Shown here: positions 49,039-60,800 of the stretch, piece by piece
Position numbering within the stretch: position 1 is the first letter of the stretch
Layout: every line of letters begins with the position of its first letter
Assembly (NCBI GenBank): GCA_963669155.1
Contig: OZ022576.1
Location: 17,150,035 to 17,214,034 of the forward strand
From: Arbacia lixula
Lineage: Eukaryota > Echinodermata > Echinoidea > Arbacioida > Arbaciidae
Direction: 5' to 3'
Length of the DNA: 64,000 nt
The notes under the pieces: model-generated
Seen by the model: the letters and a program-made list of their open reading frames with translations, nothing else
Told to the model about the DNA's origin: nothing
The model's database searches: none
Position numbers and translations under genes: made by a program

Positions 49039-49791
49039 AATGATGATGATGACAATAACGATATTAATGATGATGATGATGGAGGTGATGGCTAATATTT
49101 TATGGGAAAGATTGGCAGGTAATTGCCACTGAAACAATTAGCGATCTGAATGCTGAATCAGAAAAGGAGAAATACATGTATGTGAACACTGCATTATGAA
49201 ACATTTTTCTCGTTGTGTGTGTGTATGTGAGAGAGAGAGTGTATGGGTGTGTGCCTAGTGTGAGCATGTGTCTTTCTGTGTGCACATAATTTATAAATTA
49301 TTTCACAATTTGTTGTATTCTTCAACCAGCCACTTGGCGCAAGTGGGATTTTGCAGTCTTCCTCAGATTGCCCATTGGTCATTCCTGCATGCAAATATCA
49401 AAATAAATATCACACCAAAATATTTTGGGAGAAACACTCTACCGGGATATAATCATAAACCCATGATGAAATGTTCATATTTCAAACAAGACAACTTAAA
49501 ACCAATGGGACATTTTTTTTTTTTTTTTTTTACTCACTCTGCAGAGGGAGGCTACGGTGCCGACATGCGAATACCGAAATTTGCCTCCCCGACGGGTCGG
49601 GCGAAATTTACACACCGATCCGCCCATTTCTTGTGGACTGACTTACCGATGTATTTCTTTCGTTCTAATCCTTCTGGGCCACCACACAAAATAACCGTCA
49701 GCTCATCTTTATTGAATGATGCACCATCTCTCTCTCGCTGCAGGTCTGGGTTAACAGAATTATACGAAGAGTGAGAAAGCTCTACAGACAT
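32773..49791 (-). CDS. ACOX1: Peroxisomal acyl-CoA oxidase, ACOX1-like (complete, fifteen exons)
   Basis: FAD enzyme that oxidises acyl-CoA to trans-2-enoyl-CoA with H2O2 release, the first step of peroxisomal beta-oxidation. Exons: 49791-49647, 44475-44316, 43091-42937, 42126-42019, 40982-40863, 39742-39627, 39204-39035, 38712-38550, 38131-37941, 37577-37416, 36140-36035, 35639-35493, 34936-34866, 33488-33353, 32835-32773; phases agree, 670 residues (human 660). Signatures: [13 protein letters not shown] at the N-terminus, [62 protein letters not shown] with catalytic Glu431, [11 protein letters not shown], and the C-terminus MIAKL, where AKL is a PTS1-type peroxisome signal. Exon 5 is odd: its tail plus donor is reiterated downstream and its acceptor half is duplicated upstream. 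Intron 1 is 5.2 kb. A paralogue such as ACOX2/3 is possible but fits less well. Confidence 0.96.
33205..33300 (+). repeat. GA-rich simple repeat
   Basis: An imperfect purine run (gagagaga, gaaagaaaaaagag) in ACOX intron 14. Frames through it are compositional. Confidence 0.8.
35268..35492 (-). repeat. 112-base tandem duplication abutting the ACOX exon 12 donor
   Basis: Two nearly identical 112-base units (starting at 35268 and 35380) lie immediately downstream of exon 12 in transcript sense. Each contains CT|GTGAGTGTTTGCCC, echoing the real donor CT|GTGAGTGCTTGCCC at 35492. The decoy donors are at 35425 and 35313. The shared part is mostly the intron side. Confidence 0.85.
37381..37416 (-). 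repeat. Short direct repeat of the ACOX exon 10 tail and donor
   Basis: On the minus strand the exon end GGGCCCAATG|GTGAGA is repeated 32 bases downstream as GGGCCCAATG|GTGTTT, giving two alternative donors in one duplicated 13-base word. Confidence 0.85.
38340..38525 (-). mobile_element. tRNA-derived SINE-like element
   Basis: On the minus strand from 38525 the sequence GGTATGGTTCAATGGGTAGA, GCG is a good pol III A box within a D-arm-like context. About 30 bases further, GTGTGTTCAAGCCCCACAC resembles a B box with its T stem. No proper anticodon stem can be folded, so it is not a working tRNA. The 3' limit is not defined. It lies in ACOX intron 8, next to exon 8. Confidence 0.5.
39382..39580. 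mobile_element. TIR element of the gtatacgccatatatttcgc type, copy 2
   Basis: The ends tactgtatacgcaatatatt and aatatatggcgtatacagta are inverted repeats. The interior contains atttcgcgac and aaattcgcgaat. Same family as 28612-28797. It lies in ACOX intron 6. Confidence 0.78.
40040..40866 (-). repeat. Minisatellite built from the ACOX exon 5 tail plus 5' splice site
   Basis: Ten copies, including the real exon end, of a unit of ~88 bases (two or three are ~98). In transcript sense each holds GAGACACACCAACCCTTACC, AG|GTGAGTC, then intron sequence with ccttgcaatcatgaggtttg. Copy positions on the plus strand: about 40051, 40138, 40227, 40315, 40403, 40491, 40579, 40677, 40765 and 40863 (real). 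Eight of the nine extra copies keep GTGAGT; the outermost has lost the GT. Confidence 0.95.
41149..41320 (-). repeat. Truncated duplicate of ACOX exon 5 acceptor and 5' half
   Basis: A ~170-base copy of 40941-41100, offset 210-222 bases upstream in transcript sense. It repeats the acceptor CCTGCAG and codes [16 protein letters not shown] against the real exon's [16 protein letters not shown], then ends at a GTAAGA that could act as a donor (41148). The resulting 44-nt pseudo-exon (41149-41192) is not a multiple of three. Confidence 0.88.
44533..44803 (+). repeat. Recent ~135-base tandem duplication in ACOX intron 1
   Basis: Two units starting gacataacgttttgatcaaa at 44533 and 44668 are almost identical through ctttattcccctccttcat, differing at only a few positions. 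The high identity indicates a young duplication. Confidence 0.92.
47515..47790 (-). mobile_element. LINE reverse-transcriptase C-terminal remnant
   Basis: On the minus strand three frames in succession give [20 protein letters not shown] (then KLYETEK), [18 protein letters not shown] and [20 protein letters not shown]. This is the conserved tail found downstream of the RT domain in non-LTR retrotransposons of the Jockey/CR1/L2-like groups. At least two frameshifts separate the pieces, so it is a dead fragment. The rest of the element is not recognisable. Confidence 0.72.
48187..48585. mobile_element. Foldback element with telomere-like core, second family
   Basis: The ends AATTCTCCCTATCGCATATA, GC are perfect inverted repeats of 22 bases. 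A second inner pair shares gaacgtatacttccgg / ccggaagttcatatcc. The centre (48350-48430) is a degenerate run of ttagggtt/ggttaggg words. The ends differ from those of the 17141-17383 element. Confidence 0.85.
48586..49495. mobile_element. Long inverted repeat enclosing a GAT microsatellite
   Basis: The left arm 48586-48745 and right arm 49325-49495 are ~65-75% alike in inverse, sharing gggattttgca, ttgcatgca, accaaaatat and atttcaaacaa. The interior carries the (GAT)n run. It is probably an old non-autonomous DNA element. The telomere-core element at 48187-48585 ends exactly where the left arm begins. Confidence 0.6.
48985..49090 (+). repeat. (GAT)n microsatellite
   Basis: About 17 perfect ATG/GAT units followed by an imperfect tail. 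The apparent poly-Asp frame is a by-product. Confidence 0.95.
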
Positions 49792-51598
49792 GATTATTCT
49801 GGCGTTGCTGTTTCAGTCACCAGATAGTGCTACAGTTCCAAAGCTACCGCACCGGCGGCGCGTAGTATACGGTTACTTACGATATACCGCACATGTATAT
49901 CTGGCAGGGCACGTTTAGTTTACGCAACTAGCTAGCAGCCGACGTAGAGGGGTGGATTTACGCAATCATCAACAGACATCCAAGTACTACACTAATAGAC
50001 GACCAGCCAATTGCCGCCAATGGGAACTCCCGGTGGGAACTATTCACTGAACTAAAAATAACTTATAAAGCCTGAAACTGATTGTGCGATTTCATTAAAT
50101 CCCTATAATCTAATAAGAAACCTATCTAAGTGATCATTGCATTAGTCGGGTCAATGATAATCACTATTTCTGCGTAAATGATTAACAAAAAACCAAAGTT
50201 GTAACCGGCAACTGATTTTATCGTAATATTTTCTTCAATTATGTCTTGTTTGATACGCTTTTATAGGAAGTCACCGTCTTATATATTATTACATCACCAC
50301 CACCACCACCATTACCACCGGGCATTACCACCATCACCGTGGCAACACAATGATAATGGAGAACTGCCAAATAAGCCGGCCCATCAGTTTCAAAATAGAG
50401 CTATTTTGTAGCCTTTTTTTTTTTATCTTGATGTTGTAATGTGCGGGTCCACAATGATGCCTTCGGGAAACAGTAAATTAAATATATTTTTATTGTGTGG
50501 ACCCTGATCAACCCACCTGCTGTCTCATTCTGTCATCTGTATTCTATTGTATTATTTCCTTTGTTTTGTTATGCATACATATATTTCTTTGATACATTGA
50601 TGTAATATGTTATGCTATTTGTATGATTAGATAAAAAAAAAAATAATGCTCATAATAACAACAATGATAATGAAAATAATGATAATCATAATTATAATCA
50701 TCATGATAACAATAATAATAATGATAATAAAAATATCTGGTTATTTTTTGTTGGGGGTGGGGGCGGTAAGCTGTTTTTCCTGACATAATTTTATAATTAT
50801 CTCGTCACCTCTCAGAACAAAAAAAAAAACGATGGATATCCTGGTATCCTGGGAAACTTCAAAGAAGTGTATCCTATAGCAGGTTTAAAAAAAAAAAAAA
50901 CAGCAAGAACCCCCTCCCCCCCCCCCCCCTCCCTTGAAAAATCCTGCGTACGCGCGTAAAGCCTTTAAAACATTTCTGTTTCAAGTTTGCTATCAAACGA
51001 CCACAATAACATGTTAAAACGGAAAGTACAACCGAAAAAAAAAACATTGCAACGTTACATTATTTTATTCATATTTTCAATGAAGTTACATATTTTGGAA
51101 TAAACCGCAACGCAAGTATTGTGTTAGATTTTGTTTTGACTCAATCTAGCACGTAATACTAAACGACAATACTGATTTAATGACTTTCTCTCATTATCTA
51201 TTTTGGATATAGGTTGTTTCAGCTGTGCTTGCGTGCGTGACTGATAGAACAACTCGATGTCAAAGTATCAACAAGGATATAATATGGGCATATCAAATCA
51301 TTCACCTTCTACTCTTCTTTCTCCTTCCTCTCCTTGTTTTTTCCAGTATAGGCCTACATAATTATACAGGGATGTACAATGTTACCATCAAGCCATAGTC
51401 ATACGACATCAGCCACAACAGGCATCTATATCATTATGTGCACCATCTCCACCTCCTACTGCATGGGAACATTCCTTGCCAACGCATAGGCCTACTATCA
51501 TATTGTTTTGGAAAGGTCACTTAGCCTTCATCTGGTATATTCTATAATCTTATACCATTATTTGTGGTCACGAAACTTTTAATCGTGAATCTGAAAAG
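49792..51598. other. ACOX upstream region and intergenic sequence
   Basis: The first 200 bases are the likely ACOX 5' UTR and promoter (GC-richer, ctaccgcaccggcggcgcgt near 49843). The rest has CAC trinucleotide runs (50285-50340), AAT/GAT-rich simple sequence (50640-50735) and poly-C/poly-A tracts (50880-50935). No gene is supported. Confidence 0.45.
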
Positions 51599-53040
51599 TC
51601 CAACGGAGCAATACGAAACTTAAACTATGGGTGCTTCACAGTGACATTATGAGCCAGTTAATTATTTATTATAGCCACATGAAATTGACGAAGTCATTGT
51701 GGAGTTCAATCATCACGCGTTACAGAGATGACAAACAGAGATAGACCGGACACGGTATAATTTCGGGACTATCAACGATCATATTTTGGGAGGTAGATCG
51801 GGGGGAAGGGGAGGGGGGGTTGCTGATAGTTTTTTGTTGTTTTTGTTGTTGATTACGATGATCTGCCTTTGCTGTGGTTGATGTATAGCTTGGGATATCG
51901 TGCAGATGAAGGATGAATAATTATCACACATTATAGAGATGATGAACCAGGCAGAAACGGGTCCGATATCGTGAGGATATCAGTGATCACGCTTGGGTGG
52001 TAGATCGGGGTGTTGCTGACATTGTTGTAGGTGTTGTTGCTGATGATTGATGGCGTTGTCATTGTGGTTGTAGTTTTATCGCACAATGCTAAATTGTCAC
52101 GCATTATAGAAATGGCGCACCTGGCCGCACGGTCCGGTGTCGGGGATAAAAGTGATCATGCTTGGGATGTAGATCGAGGTGCCTCGTAATGTTATTGTCC
52201 GATGGAGTAATCCGACACTTAAAGGGGTAGTTTACCCTGAAATTATGCTTGTTTCAATCAAAGCAGATACAAGTCATGAGAGAAACATATTAGTGAAGGT
52301 TTGATGAACATCCGTCAAAGGGTAAGAAAGTTATGATCTTTTAAACTTTTGATTGTGTGAGGTCACGTGCGAGATGCTCTCCCTTAATGTTGTGTACAAT
52401 TTTTTTTCGAAGATCCTTTTACCTGTGCATTTGATGCATCATTATACATACGTTTTTACAAACATACATGTATGAAAAAGGGCAATTTATGCAATCATAT
52501 TGGACACAACATTATCATAAGAGAGCATCTCGCACGTTTTACGTCACAAAATTTCAAAAGATCATAATTTTCTTATCCTTTGACGGATTTTCCTTTCATA
52601 TTTTTCTTTCATGATTCTGCTTTTATTGAAAGCGACTTATCTTCAGGGTGAATTATCCATTTAAACTAGCAAGGTACTTCACAGTGACATTACAAGCCGA
52701 TTAATTGTTCATTAGCCACTTCGTTAAACAGCGTTGACAAAGCCATCGTGCTGTCGAACATTAACAATAACGCGTTATACAGATGACGAGCCATTGATCA
52801 TGATTGGGAGGTAGATCGGGGCGGGGGAGGGTGTTGTTGATATTGTTTTTTGTTGACGATGATGATTATGATGTTGTGGTTGGTTAGTGCAGTTGAATGA
52901 TGAATTGTCACGCATTATAGAAATGTCGAGGATATTGATCATGCTTGGAATGTAGATCGTGGGTGCCTTTTCATGTAGTTGTTGTTGTTGTCGTTCTTGC
53001 TGTTATTGTTGTTGACGATGATGATATTGTTGTTGCGATT
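51599..53040 (+). repeat. Higher-order tandem repeat, interrupted by a MITE
   Basis: A ~600-base unit starts at 51599 (gtccaacggagcaatacgaa) and again at 52197 (gtccgatggagtaatccgac). Each contains sub-units of the pattern cacgcattatagaaatg, gatcatgcttgggaggtaga, tcgggg, then a GTT/GAT-rich stretch; five sub-units are visible (about 51713, 51925, 52098, 52770, 52908). The second unit is split by the element at 52223-52660. Confidence 0.78.
52223..52660. mobile_element. TTAA-site palindromic MITE (family 2), intact copy
   Basis: Flanked by TTAA on both sides (52219-52222 and 52661-52664). The ends AGGGGTAGTTTACCCTGAA and, inverted, ATGGATAATTCACCCTGAA lead into ~170-base imperfect arms that share aagaaarttatgatcttttr and gtgcgagatgctctc. 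The paralogous unfilled site in the neighbouring repeat unit has a single TTAA at 51620-51623. Non-coding; piggyBac-type target. Confidence 0.9.
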
Positions 53041-54804
53041 TTATCATTTAACTTGGTGATAACCATAATAGCCTATTTGATTATTTCTCACGGTTTTAGT
53101 ACCCAATGTCACTGTAAATATAAATCATTATCTCTCTCTTCAATTACTCTAGGCCTACAAACTTACAGCTTACTATATCTGCACTCATTATAGGCTTACA
53201 TGAGAAAATACAACATCGTTTTCGTAATGTTCAAAAAGTTATAAGTACTTATCAATATTCCTCTCTCCTATTAACTTTCCGATAAAACTATGATTTAACC
53301 TATCAGCACTGTGTATTGACATTGTAAGTCCCGATAGTACTTCATTGTCACCAGGCGTGTGGAAGGGTTTTCCCCATCCACACCCCTGGTGTAACGTGTC
53401 TATCTTGATCCGTTACAAAACCGACATTATGTCTAATTATAATATTGAACTCGTGGTTGGATTCAATTATTGGATTAATGTCCCTTAGAAAAGGAGTGTG
53501 TGTGTGTGTGTGGGGGGGGGGGGGTGGTCCGTATTATTGATTCCTGATCACCATGTTTACCGTAGTTAAAGAGCTTACTAATTCAGGATGAAGGCATTTT
53601 TAGAGCACAACTGATCGTTATTTGGCTTTTACATTGGCAACACCGTTTTTTAATTAAATGCTGACGATAAAATGGAATATGCATTCCATGTATCAAAAAC
53701 ATATAATTTAGAGCAATGATATTGTGCAAATTTAAAGATCAAAAGTGTGATTTCAACCTTTTCAGCGCGTTGCCAATTTGAAGATTAAGTGATTCTATAC
53801 AATAATATGACCCTTACATTGCTTTGAAAATACCATTACGAAGGTAATACATATCACAAAATGTCAAATGTGGATTGATCTTGTACAGAAATGTATGCTC
53901 TTTCATGTAATTAATATTTTATCATTTGTATCAAAGTTTAAGCCCCAAACGATATGCATCGTATTTAGAAAGCAGTAAAAGTTTCGGTAACACGAAGTCG
54001 AAACATTCAAAGAACATTTATGTGGTATTTGGCCCTAAATGGGTTAACGATTGGTACGCTGCGAGAAATAACACGCATATTGTATGCATGTCTCTTCCAT
54101 AGTACTATGAACATGGTCGCCGAAATACCGTGTCATTTTGCTAAGTTCAAGGACTTTCAATACGTTGTATGTAATGGGTGGACCCTTTAACATTCCCCGT
54201 ATAGTCCTTCTGAACATTCATGAAAACATATCCCCTTCCTTTGTAATTGTTTAACTATTATGTGTTTCGGGAACTTCATCGTGTTACTTTGTCGAGACAG
54301 ACCAAACAAATATTATTCTTTAAGTGTCAGTGTCGATAGGCCTATACTGTCACGTACTTGTCATCTTTTGCCTACTTAGGTTGTAACAAATGTTGTCGAG
54401 TAATAAATATGAATTACAATTGTTTCGGTCCTAGTTTCAGTCTCTTAGTTATCCATTGTTTGCTACCAAGAGGATATGAAACAGCTCACTCTATCACGAT
54501 CATCGTAATAATCACGATGTATTCAATTCGATTATGCTTCGTACCCTTGCCCTCCTGATCGCCGAGACCTATTGTCCCAAACTGTGATTCCCGCTCAGCC
54601 ATTTGTCTCCGTTGTCGATCACTCGAGACAGCCCGTTTTGAATATTATATAGATTCGTTATGGTTTCAAGTCCAATATCTCCGTGAGAACGATTGCTCTC
54701 TCCGTTTAGCTGCATGTTTCATTTCACAATACTATACCCTTAGATGTACGACAGCAAGACTAAACCTTGTAAATACGTCAGAGACATCGCCCAAATCCTC
54801 GCCT
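53041..54804. other. Intergenic, nothing recognised
   Basis: AT-rich sequence with a GT/G tract (53498-53525). No gene, RNA or clear mobile element seen. Confidence 0.5.
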
Positions 54805-54876
54805 TGATATTGCTATCCCCGTCGAAGGCACCGAATCCCCCACTCCGAGCAGTGGATACGCTATTCGGTTGAGGAA

Positions 54877-57800
54877 ATGCCCGCTGTACTCCATTCATGT
54901 GTTTTGATCCTGACGATTCTGCCCGCATGGGTCCTTTGTGGCGACGATTGGCACGACGTGGAGGATCATTTCTCCTACAGTAAGTATGACGTCAGGCAAA
55001 CAGACCTCAAAGTGAAATGATCACGCTGTTTGAAGAAATAACTTGATTTGTTAACTCTCTACGTGCAAGACCAGCAACTACTCTTTGGAATCTATGTGTG
55101 TGTAACTTGGTTAAAATGCATCAATGGCGCGTAGAGTTATTTGCTCCTAGTACTATACCCGATAACTTTTGTGTCATACAGTACACTAATTAATGGGTTT
55201 CTTTCCACGCTGTAAGTTTTGTTAATATAGGCTAAAGACACTGATTATCTACTTCATGTATGTTTGAATCGTAAATATTTTCTTGATTTCCTAAAAAAAA
55301 TATTACGCGGTTAAAATTTAAAACAAAATACGTTCCCAAAATTATAGAAGGTCATTATGTATTGCAACTATCTAACGAGAAATATGTTATGTGCTTAATT
55401 TAGTACAGCATATATCATATGAAAAACACTTAATTTACAAGTATATGATTCAAAACACCACTTCAATGTTCGAAAATTGTTGAATGTGTATTATCGAGGG
55501 GAAAGACTATATTTTCATTCAAACAAAAATCGTTTGTAATAGGCAAAAATGAATGTTTAAATTTAAGATTAGTTTTCCTGCGCTTGTGCTCTATCAGATT
55601 GTTATTCTGTCCCTTTTCTGGTGATGTTGTTACCAAATGTTATGTTGTTGCAGAATCATAGGTAACAAGTATGCCACTCAAAGCATGTAAATTGTGAGTT
55701 GCAAAATAAATACGATTACAGGAAAACTATGACATATCCGCATCGCATGCAATGATTAAATTCGAATTCATAGTTAAATCATCAAGTTGTTTTTGATAAG
55801 TCACTTTCTTCCTTAGTTAACACACAATCTTTGTCGGGTTATCTTACAGCGGGAAGCACTCGTTATTCCGAAGGCTCGTTATCCCGAACGTTACGCGACA
55901 AATGCTCGGATTAACGAACCCTTTTTCGTGTTCGGACTAACGAGCATCAAGGTATAGACAATTTACGTGTTTCGGAATTACGAACCTTAAGAATAAACGA
56001 ACCTTCGGAATATCGAACTGTAACCCTTACATCAACCAAAAAGTCGTTGTAGACCTACTTGAGCTGTATGCAATTGCATTTTGCATGATTGTACACTGGT
56101 GAAGATATCGAGATATCGAATTCTAATTAAAGTTATTAACGATCAGTATAAAAGTCATACTCAGTTTAGATCTAAACAAACTTAAAACAGCTACAAACAC
56201 GAATTTGAAATAATACATGTATCATATAATAATGATACAGACGAGATGGGTCACTTTGGACCAATGTTTACCGGTCTTCATACATTTTTTTTCCTGTATC
56301 AATCATGCGACTCGAGTGTTAAAATTGCTGTGATGCTATTTTTATTGAAAGTTTTACCTAAATGGTGGTATAGGATTCGTATTTACTAAAATTCTAACGT
56401 AGGAGTAAAAATTATGATTGTTTTATGATAAAATTGTCGTGATTAATGATTAATAAAAAAATAATGAACAATTTCATTGCTAATGTAAATTTTAAGAATT
56501 ATATTAGGTATATCACATATCATGGCAAAGACATGCCCATACATGGTGTGAAACACTCTAGAAAAGGTCATTTTGTCCAAATGATACCCCATCACTCAGT
56601 GCCCCCGTTTGCTGGCCAACTGAAGGGTGAATGAGGTCTGCCGTGCGCGAAAGCATGGTATTTTCATTTATTTCGTAAAAATACCTGCCAGTTAATGTCT
56701 TTTTCAGACAAAATGTTTATCACTCATTTTGTTTCCCTTCTACCCTTCTTTTAATTATTGAGTAGAAATCATTTTCTGCACCTCTTCATAGCTGACAGGT
56801 TTCGCACACTGCCCGTGTGCTATGCCAACTTATATCAAATTAAATCGACATGATCATTAATATGCTATATTAATACTGCCCTACTCTGACAAAAGTAAGC
56901 AACTAACAAAATAGACTTTTCTTGCAAATGAGAAAAATGTGTCTGTCACTTACATTGGCATTAGTGCAACACCACATCATGTTAGATTATATCTCGCAGC
57001 AAGATGAATGTTTCTTGTCGAGATTTTGGCCGTATGTAGGGAATGCTGGGTACAATATTTAAGAATACCAATAACCCAGATTTGAGTGATTTGTCACTTG
57101 CTTCCTTTTGTCAGATTAGGGCACCATAGTGTTCAGCTATTCTACCCGACCTCGCCATAAAGTCGATACCCGATGGGACAGATACACAAGACTAAGTAAA
57201 AATGCATTAAAAAATGTATTTCTCAATCGATTCTGTCTGTACTGTGACTACTGCTTTCCAGGGGACCCGCCTGTCTGCCTTCACAAAACAATAATCCAAC
57301 ATGTGCACATATGGGAAATATAGGGACACGCATTCAGCAAAAATCGTTATTTTATGATTACATTTTAAAGACAAGGGAAAGCAGTTGTAATGATTAGGTA
57401 AATGCGCCCTACTAATGGCAAACAACATTTGCCGCCGTAATTAGGTTTCAATTTCGTTTACTTTCAAAGATTCAAGTATTTTTAGTTTATACCCTTTTGT
57501 TATAGTAAAATCAAAATCTTTTTTTTTTTTTTTTTTTTTTTTTAGATTGCTTACTATCCTGAAATCAAACAAGAATGGGCCTACGGTCATGGAAGAACGG
57601 TACTCCATAGTCTTCACTTCTACGACCCTCTTACCTTTACATATAAATCACTTCCATTGTTGAAGTCTTGTACAAGTCTGATAGATACATTATATCAAAC
57701 TCTTTATCTATCAAACAAATGATTGTAACTCCGTAGAGCTTGCTCAAACAAAAGGGAGAAGACCTGTAGTCGTTACAATTCAGAGTAAACCGTACGTACT

Positions 57801-60800
57801 GAATTATTTTTTTTGCACGCCTTCCTTTGACGTGAATAGACCATTTTCGTTATGTATGCAAATTGTATTCACGTCGTTCAAACAAAACGTTACTAATGGT
57901 AACCCCAAAGCTTGTCCGAGGTTTGTCCGAGTAGCAACAATTATCAATAGATTCAGAGTGCATTCATCCATTCAAACTGAATCACGAAATACAGCTGAAT
58001 GTAATAACGCGTCACCTGGCAGAGAGGGGGAAATTTGTGAATACATTACGAAAATGGATTGTTCCCGAGAAACTGCAATGGTGGTTTTAATCCTGAGATT
58101 ACTGGATAAGTGGAAATTATACATCGATTTATGAGATTAGACAACTTTAGAACAATACAATTATGACATCCTTCTTTCTATTGCAGATGGCACCTTCGAA
58201 GGCTGCTACAGCCACGAGTCCCTGAATGATGCGGGTCACGTGATGTACTCCTCAAAAAAAGGCACGAACACGCCCGACATCTGCATCGCGGAGTGCCTGG
58301 AGACTCATGCAGTGATGGTGGCGCTCTTTAATGGAACCGGATGCGGGTGCCTGGAACGTGATGTCAGCTTCTCCAGGCACCAAGTGATAGGGGATGCTCT
58401 TTGTGGGATGCCATGCCCAGGAGATATCTACATTTTCTGTGGCGGGACACTTGCGGTTTCTCTCTACACAAGTAAGGCATACCAGTGATCCTAGGAGTAC
58501 CCTGCGTAACTCTCTCTCGTCCTCTTCCTTTCTGCCCCCTCTCTCTATCACACTCTCCCTCTTTCTGACCCTCCTTCTTCCATACTCCCTACCTTCCCCC
58601 TCTCCTTCGAGGAGGAATCCGTGTTCCCTCAATGTTTATATCTCCTACTAAGGGCATGTCAGGCCTCTCTCCGTTTGCTCTGTTCTGGCCCTTCAAAAGT
58701 TTTGTCGCATTCTCTTGCTTGTCTCAATTTGTCGGACCTCCCCCCCCCCCCCCCCCGGCAATCCTTATTTCCTCGTTTTTGTCTATCTTTGTGTCTCTAC
58801 TTAGGAGGTAGAGGTACGATTTTTGGTTAGGGTGTAAGATGGAGGTGATGGTAAAAGTTATATACTTTGGTTGAGATAACTTAATCTTACAGTTTCGTTT
58901 CAAGTTTTTGACTTGTACATGGCAAGGTCCCAAACGGGACTAACCCGTATGGTTAGAACCTATTCGCATTTCCTTCCCCTTCTATTCTTTCCTTGTCAGT
59001 ATCGGTTACCAGATCGAACATGGATGGTGGAGACAATCGCCCAAGTAAGCCTACTAACACAGCAGCGGAAATGACCGGTGCTCTGGGTGAGTTCATAACC
59101 ACTGTTTGCTAAAGGAAGTGCATCGAATTTGCAAAAAAAACTCATTATTTTAGTGAAAGGACTTTCTGGGGTTAACATCAATTTGAAAAGAAATTCCCAG
59201 GTAAGTAAAAAAAAAAAATCGTTTTAAAAACGTTCATGGTAGGTTTCGGACGTCCAATAAAACGTTTTATGGACGTCAAAATGTGGTAGGTTTTAGACGT
59301 TTTATTGGACGTTTTAAAGCAGATACGAACTAATAGCGCCAGCCCGAGTCCTAAAGTACTCATACCTGGCCAGTTTCCTTACCCATAATGCAATTTGTAG
59401 TCTAATAATACAGACCAGCTTGAATGATAGTATGCTAATTAACTACTTAATACATTTATATCGCAATAATCATGTTACTTAATAGCATAATAACTACTTT
59501 TCCTCTCGGAATATCTTAGTTTTTCTATACAAATACAATTATAGCTTAACTTAATCTCTGCATTATTAGTATGGTCATCTGAAAATGTATATTTCAAGAC
59601 TACGTATTTATAACAGTGTTTATTTATAACCACACACAGTTCACTCCCCCTTTAAAAACGTTTTTTAACCGTTTAAAGAACCTTAAAAAGACACTTTAAG
59701 AACTTTTTGGAAACTCGAGACGTACCAAACTTTTTGAAAACTTTCTGTGGACGTTGTTAGAACGTGCAGAAAACCTTTAAAAACATTTTTAAAACGTTTT
59801 GAAGAAATTGAAATGTACTTAAAACGTTTTAAGAACATAACATTTTTTTTAGAGCACGTCTAAAACATTCGTTTATGACCAATATGAAAAAAGTATCTCA
59901 CATGATTAATCACACATGGATATATACGCACACACAATCCTAACCATATATTAATCATATTCTAATCCTATCCTACCCTTCTCCTACCATATGTTTAACA
60001 CGCTAACTTTCATAAATATAGCACTTAGGTAATATGCTCCAAAAATATTGGTTAGTATAACTAAAGATTAATATTTTGTTTTAATTATTGTTGTCTGCAC
60101 TCGATTAGGTGGTTTTATTGTTCAAATGTCTAAATGTTTATTGGAATGTATGCTTAAATATTCCTTCTATCTAGTTTTGTACCGTTTATCTATTAAAATG
60201 TACAAAAATATGACACAAGTAAATAGGCCTAATGCATGCATGAATATTCATGAGCATTTAGCTGAGTACGAAACAAAAACGTTCTGTAAACGTCTGATAA
60301 CAAAACGTTTAATTTTGTAACGTCCAAAAAACGTTTTTAAAACGTTTTAAAAAAAAAAGTCCAAACTTTGACGTCATATAAACGTTTTAAAAACGTTCAT
60401 TTAGGACGAAGACAAACAGGACCTAAAAAAAACGTTCTGAAAACGTTAAGTTTGCTGGGGAGGGGCGTATTGTTGAGTTCACCAGCTGCATGATTTAATC
60501 ACGTCTTATTTGACTGTACAAAAATGTGTACGTGTAAATAAATTCGGTATCGATTGCTTTATGACATTCACGACGGGCAGCATACTTCACGACTTGGCTT
60601 GCCCCTGCCCCAGCAGTTGGATTGCTCATTCTGGGGTGTGCGGTCATCTTCCTCATCAGACGAGTGATCAAGAAGAGAGAGCTACGGATGGCAGAGGATG
60701 GGGGAAGTGTTGGTGCCCATGAGATGAGTGACCAAACTTCCGCTCAGATGGTCCCTGATGGATCCACGTCTACCACAACTTCAACGGAGGTAGCCCAGAC

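Noticed and set aside
48820-49095. Frame ending in poly-Asp
   Set aside because: Produced by the GAT microsatellite.
57832-58134. 100-codon frame just before WSC exon 2
   Set aside because: Out of the WSC reading frame and without family resemblance; intronic.
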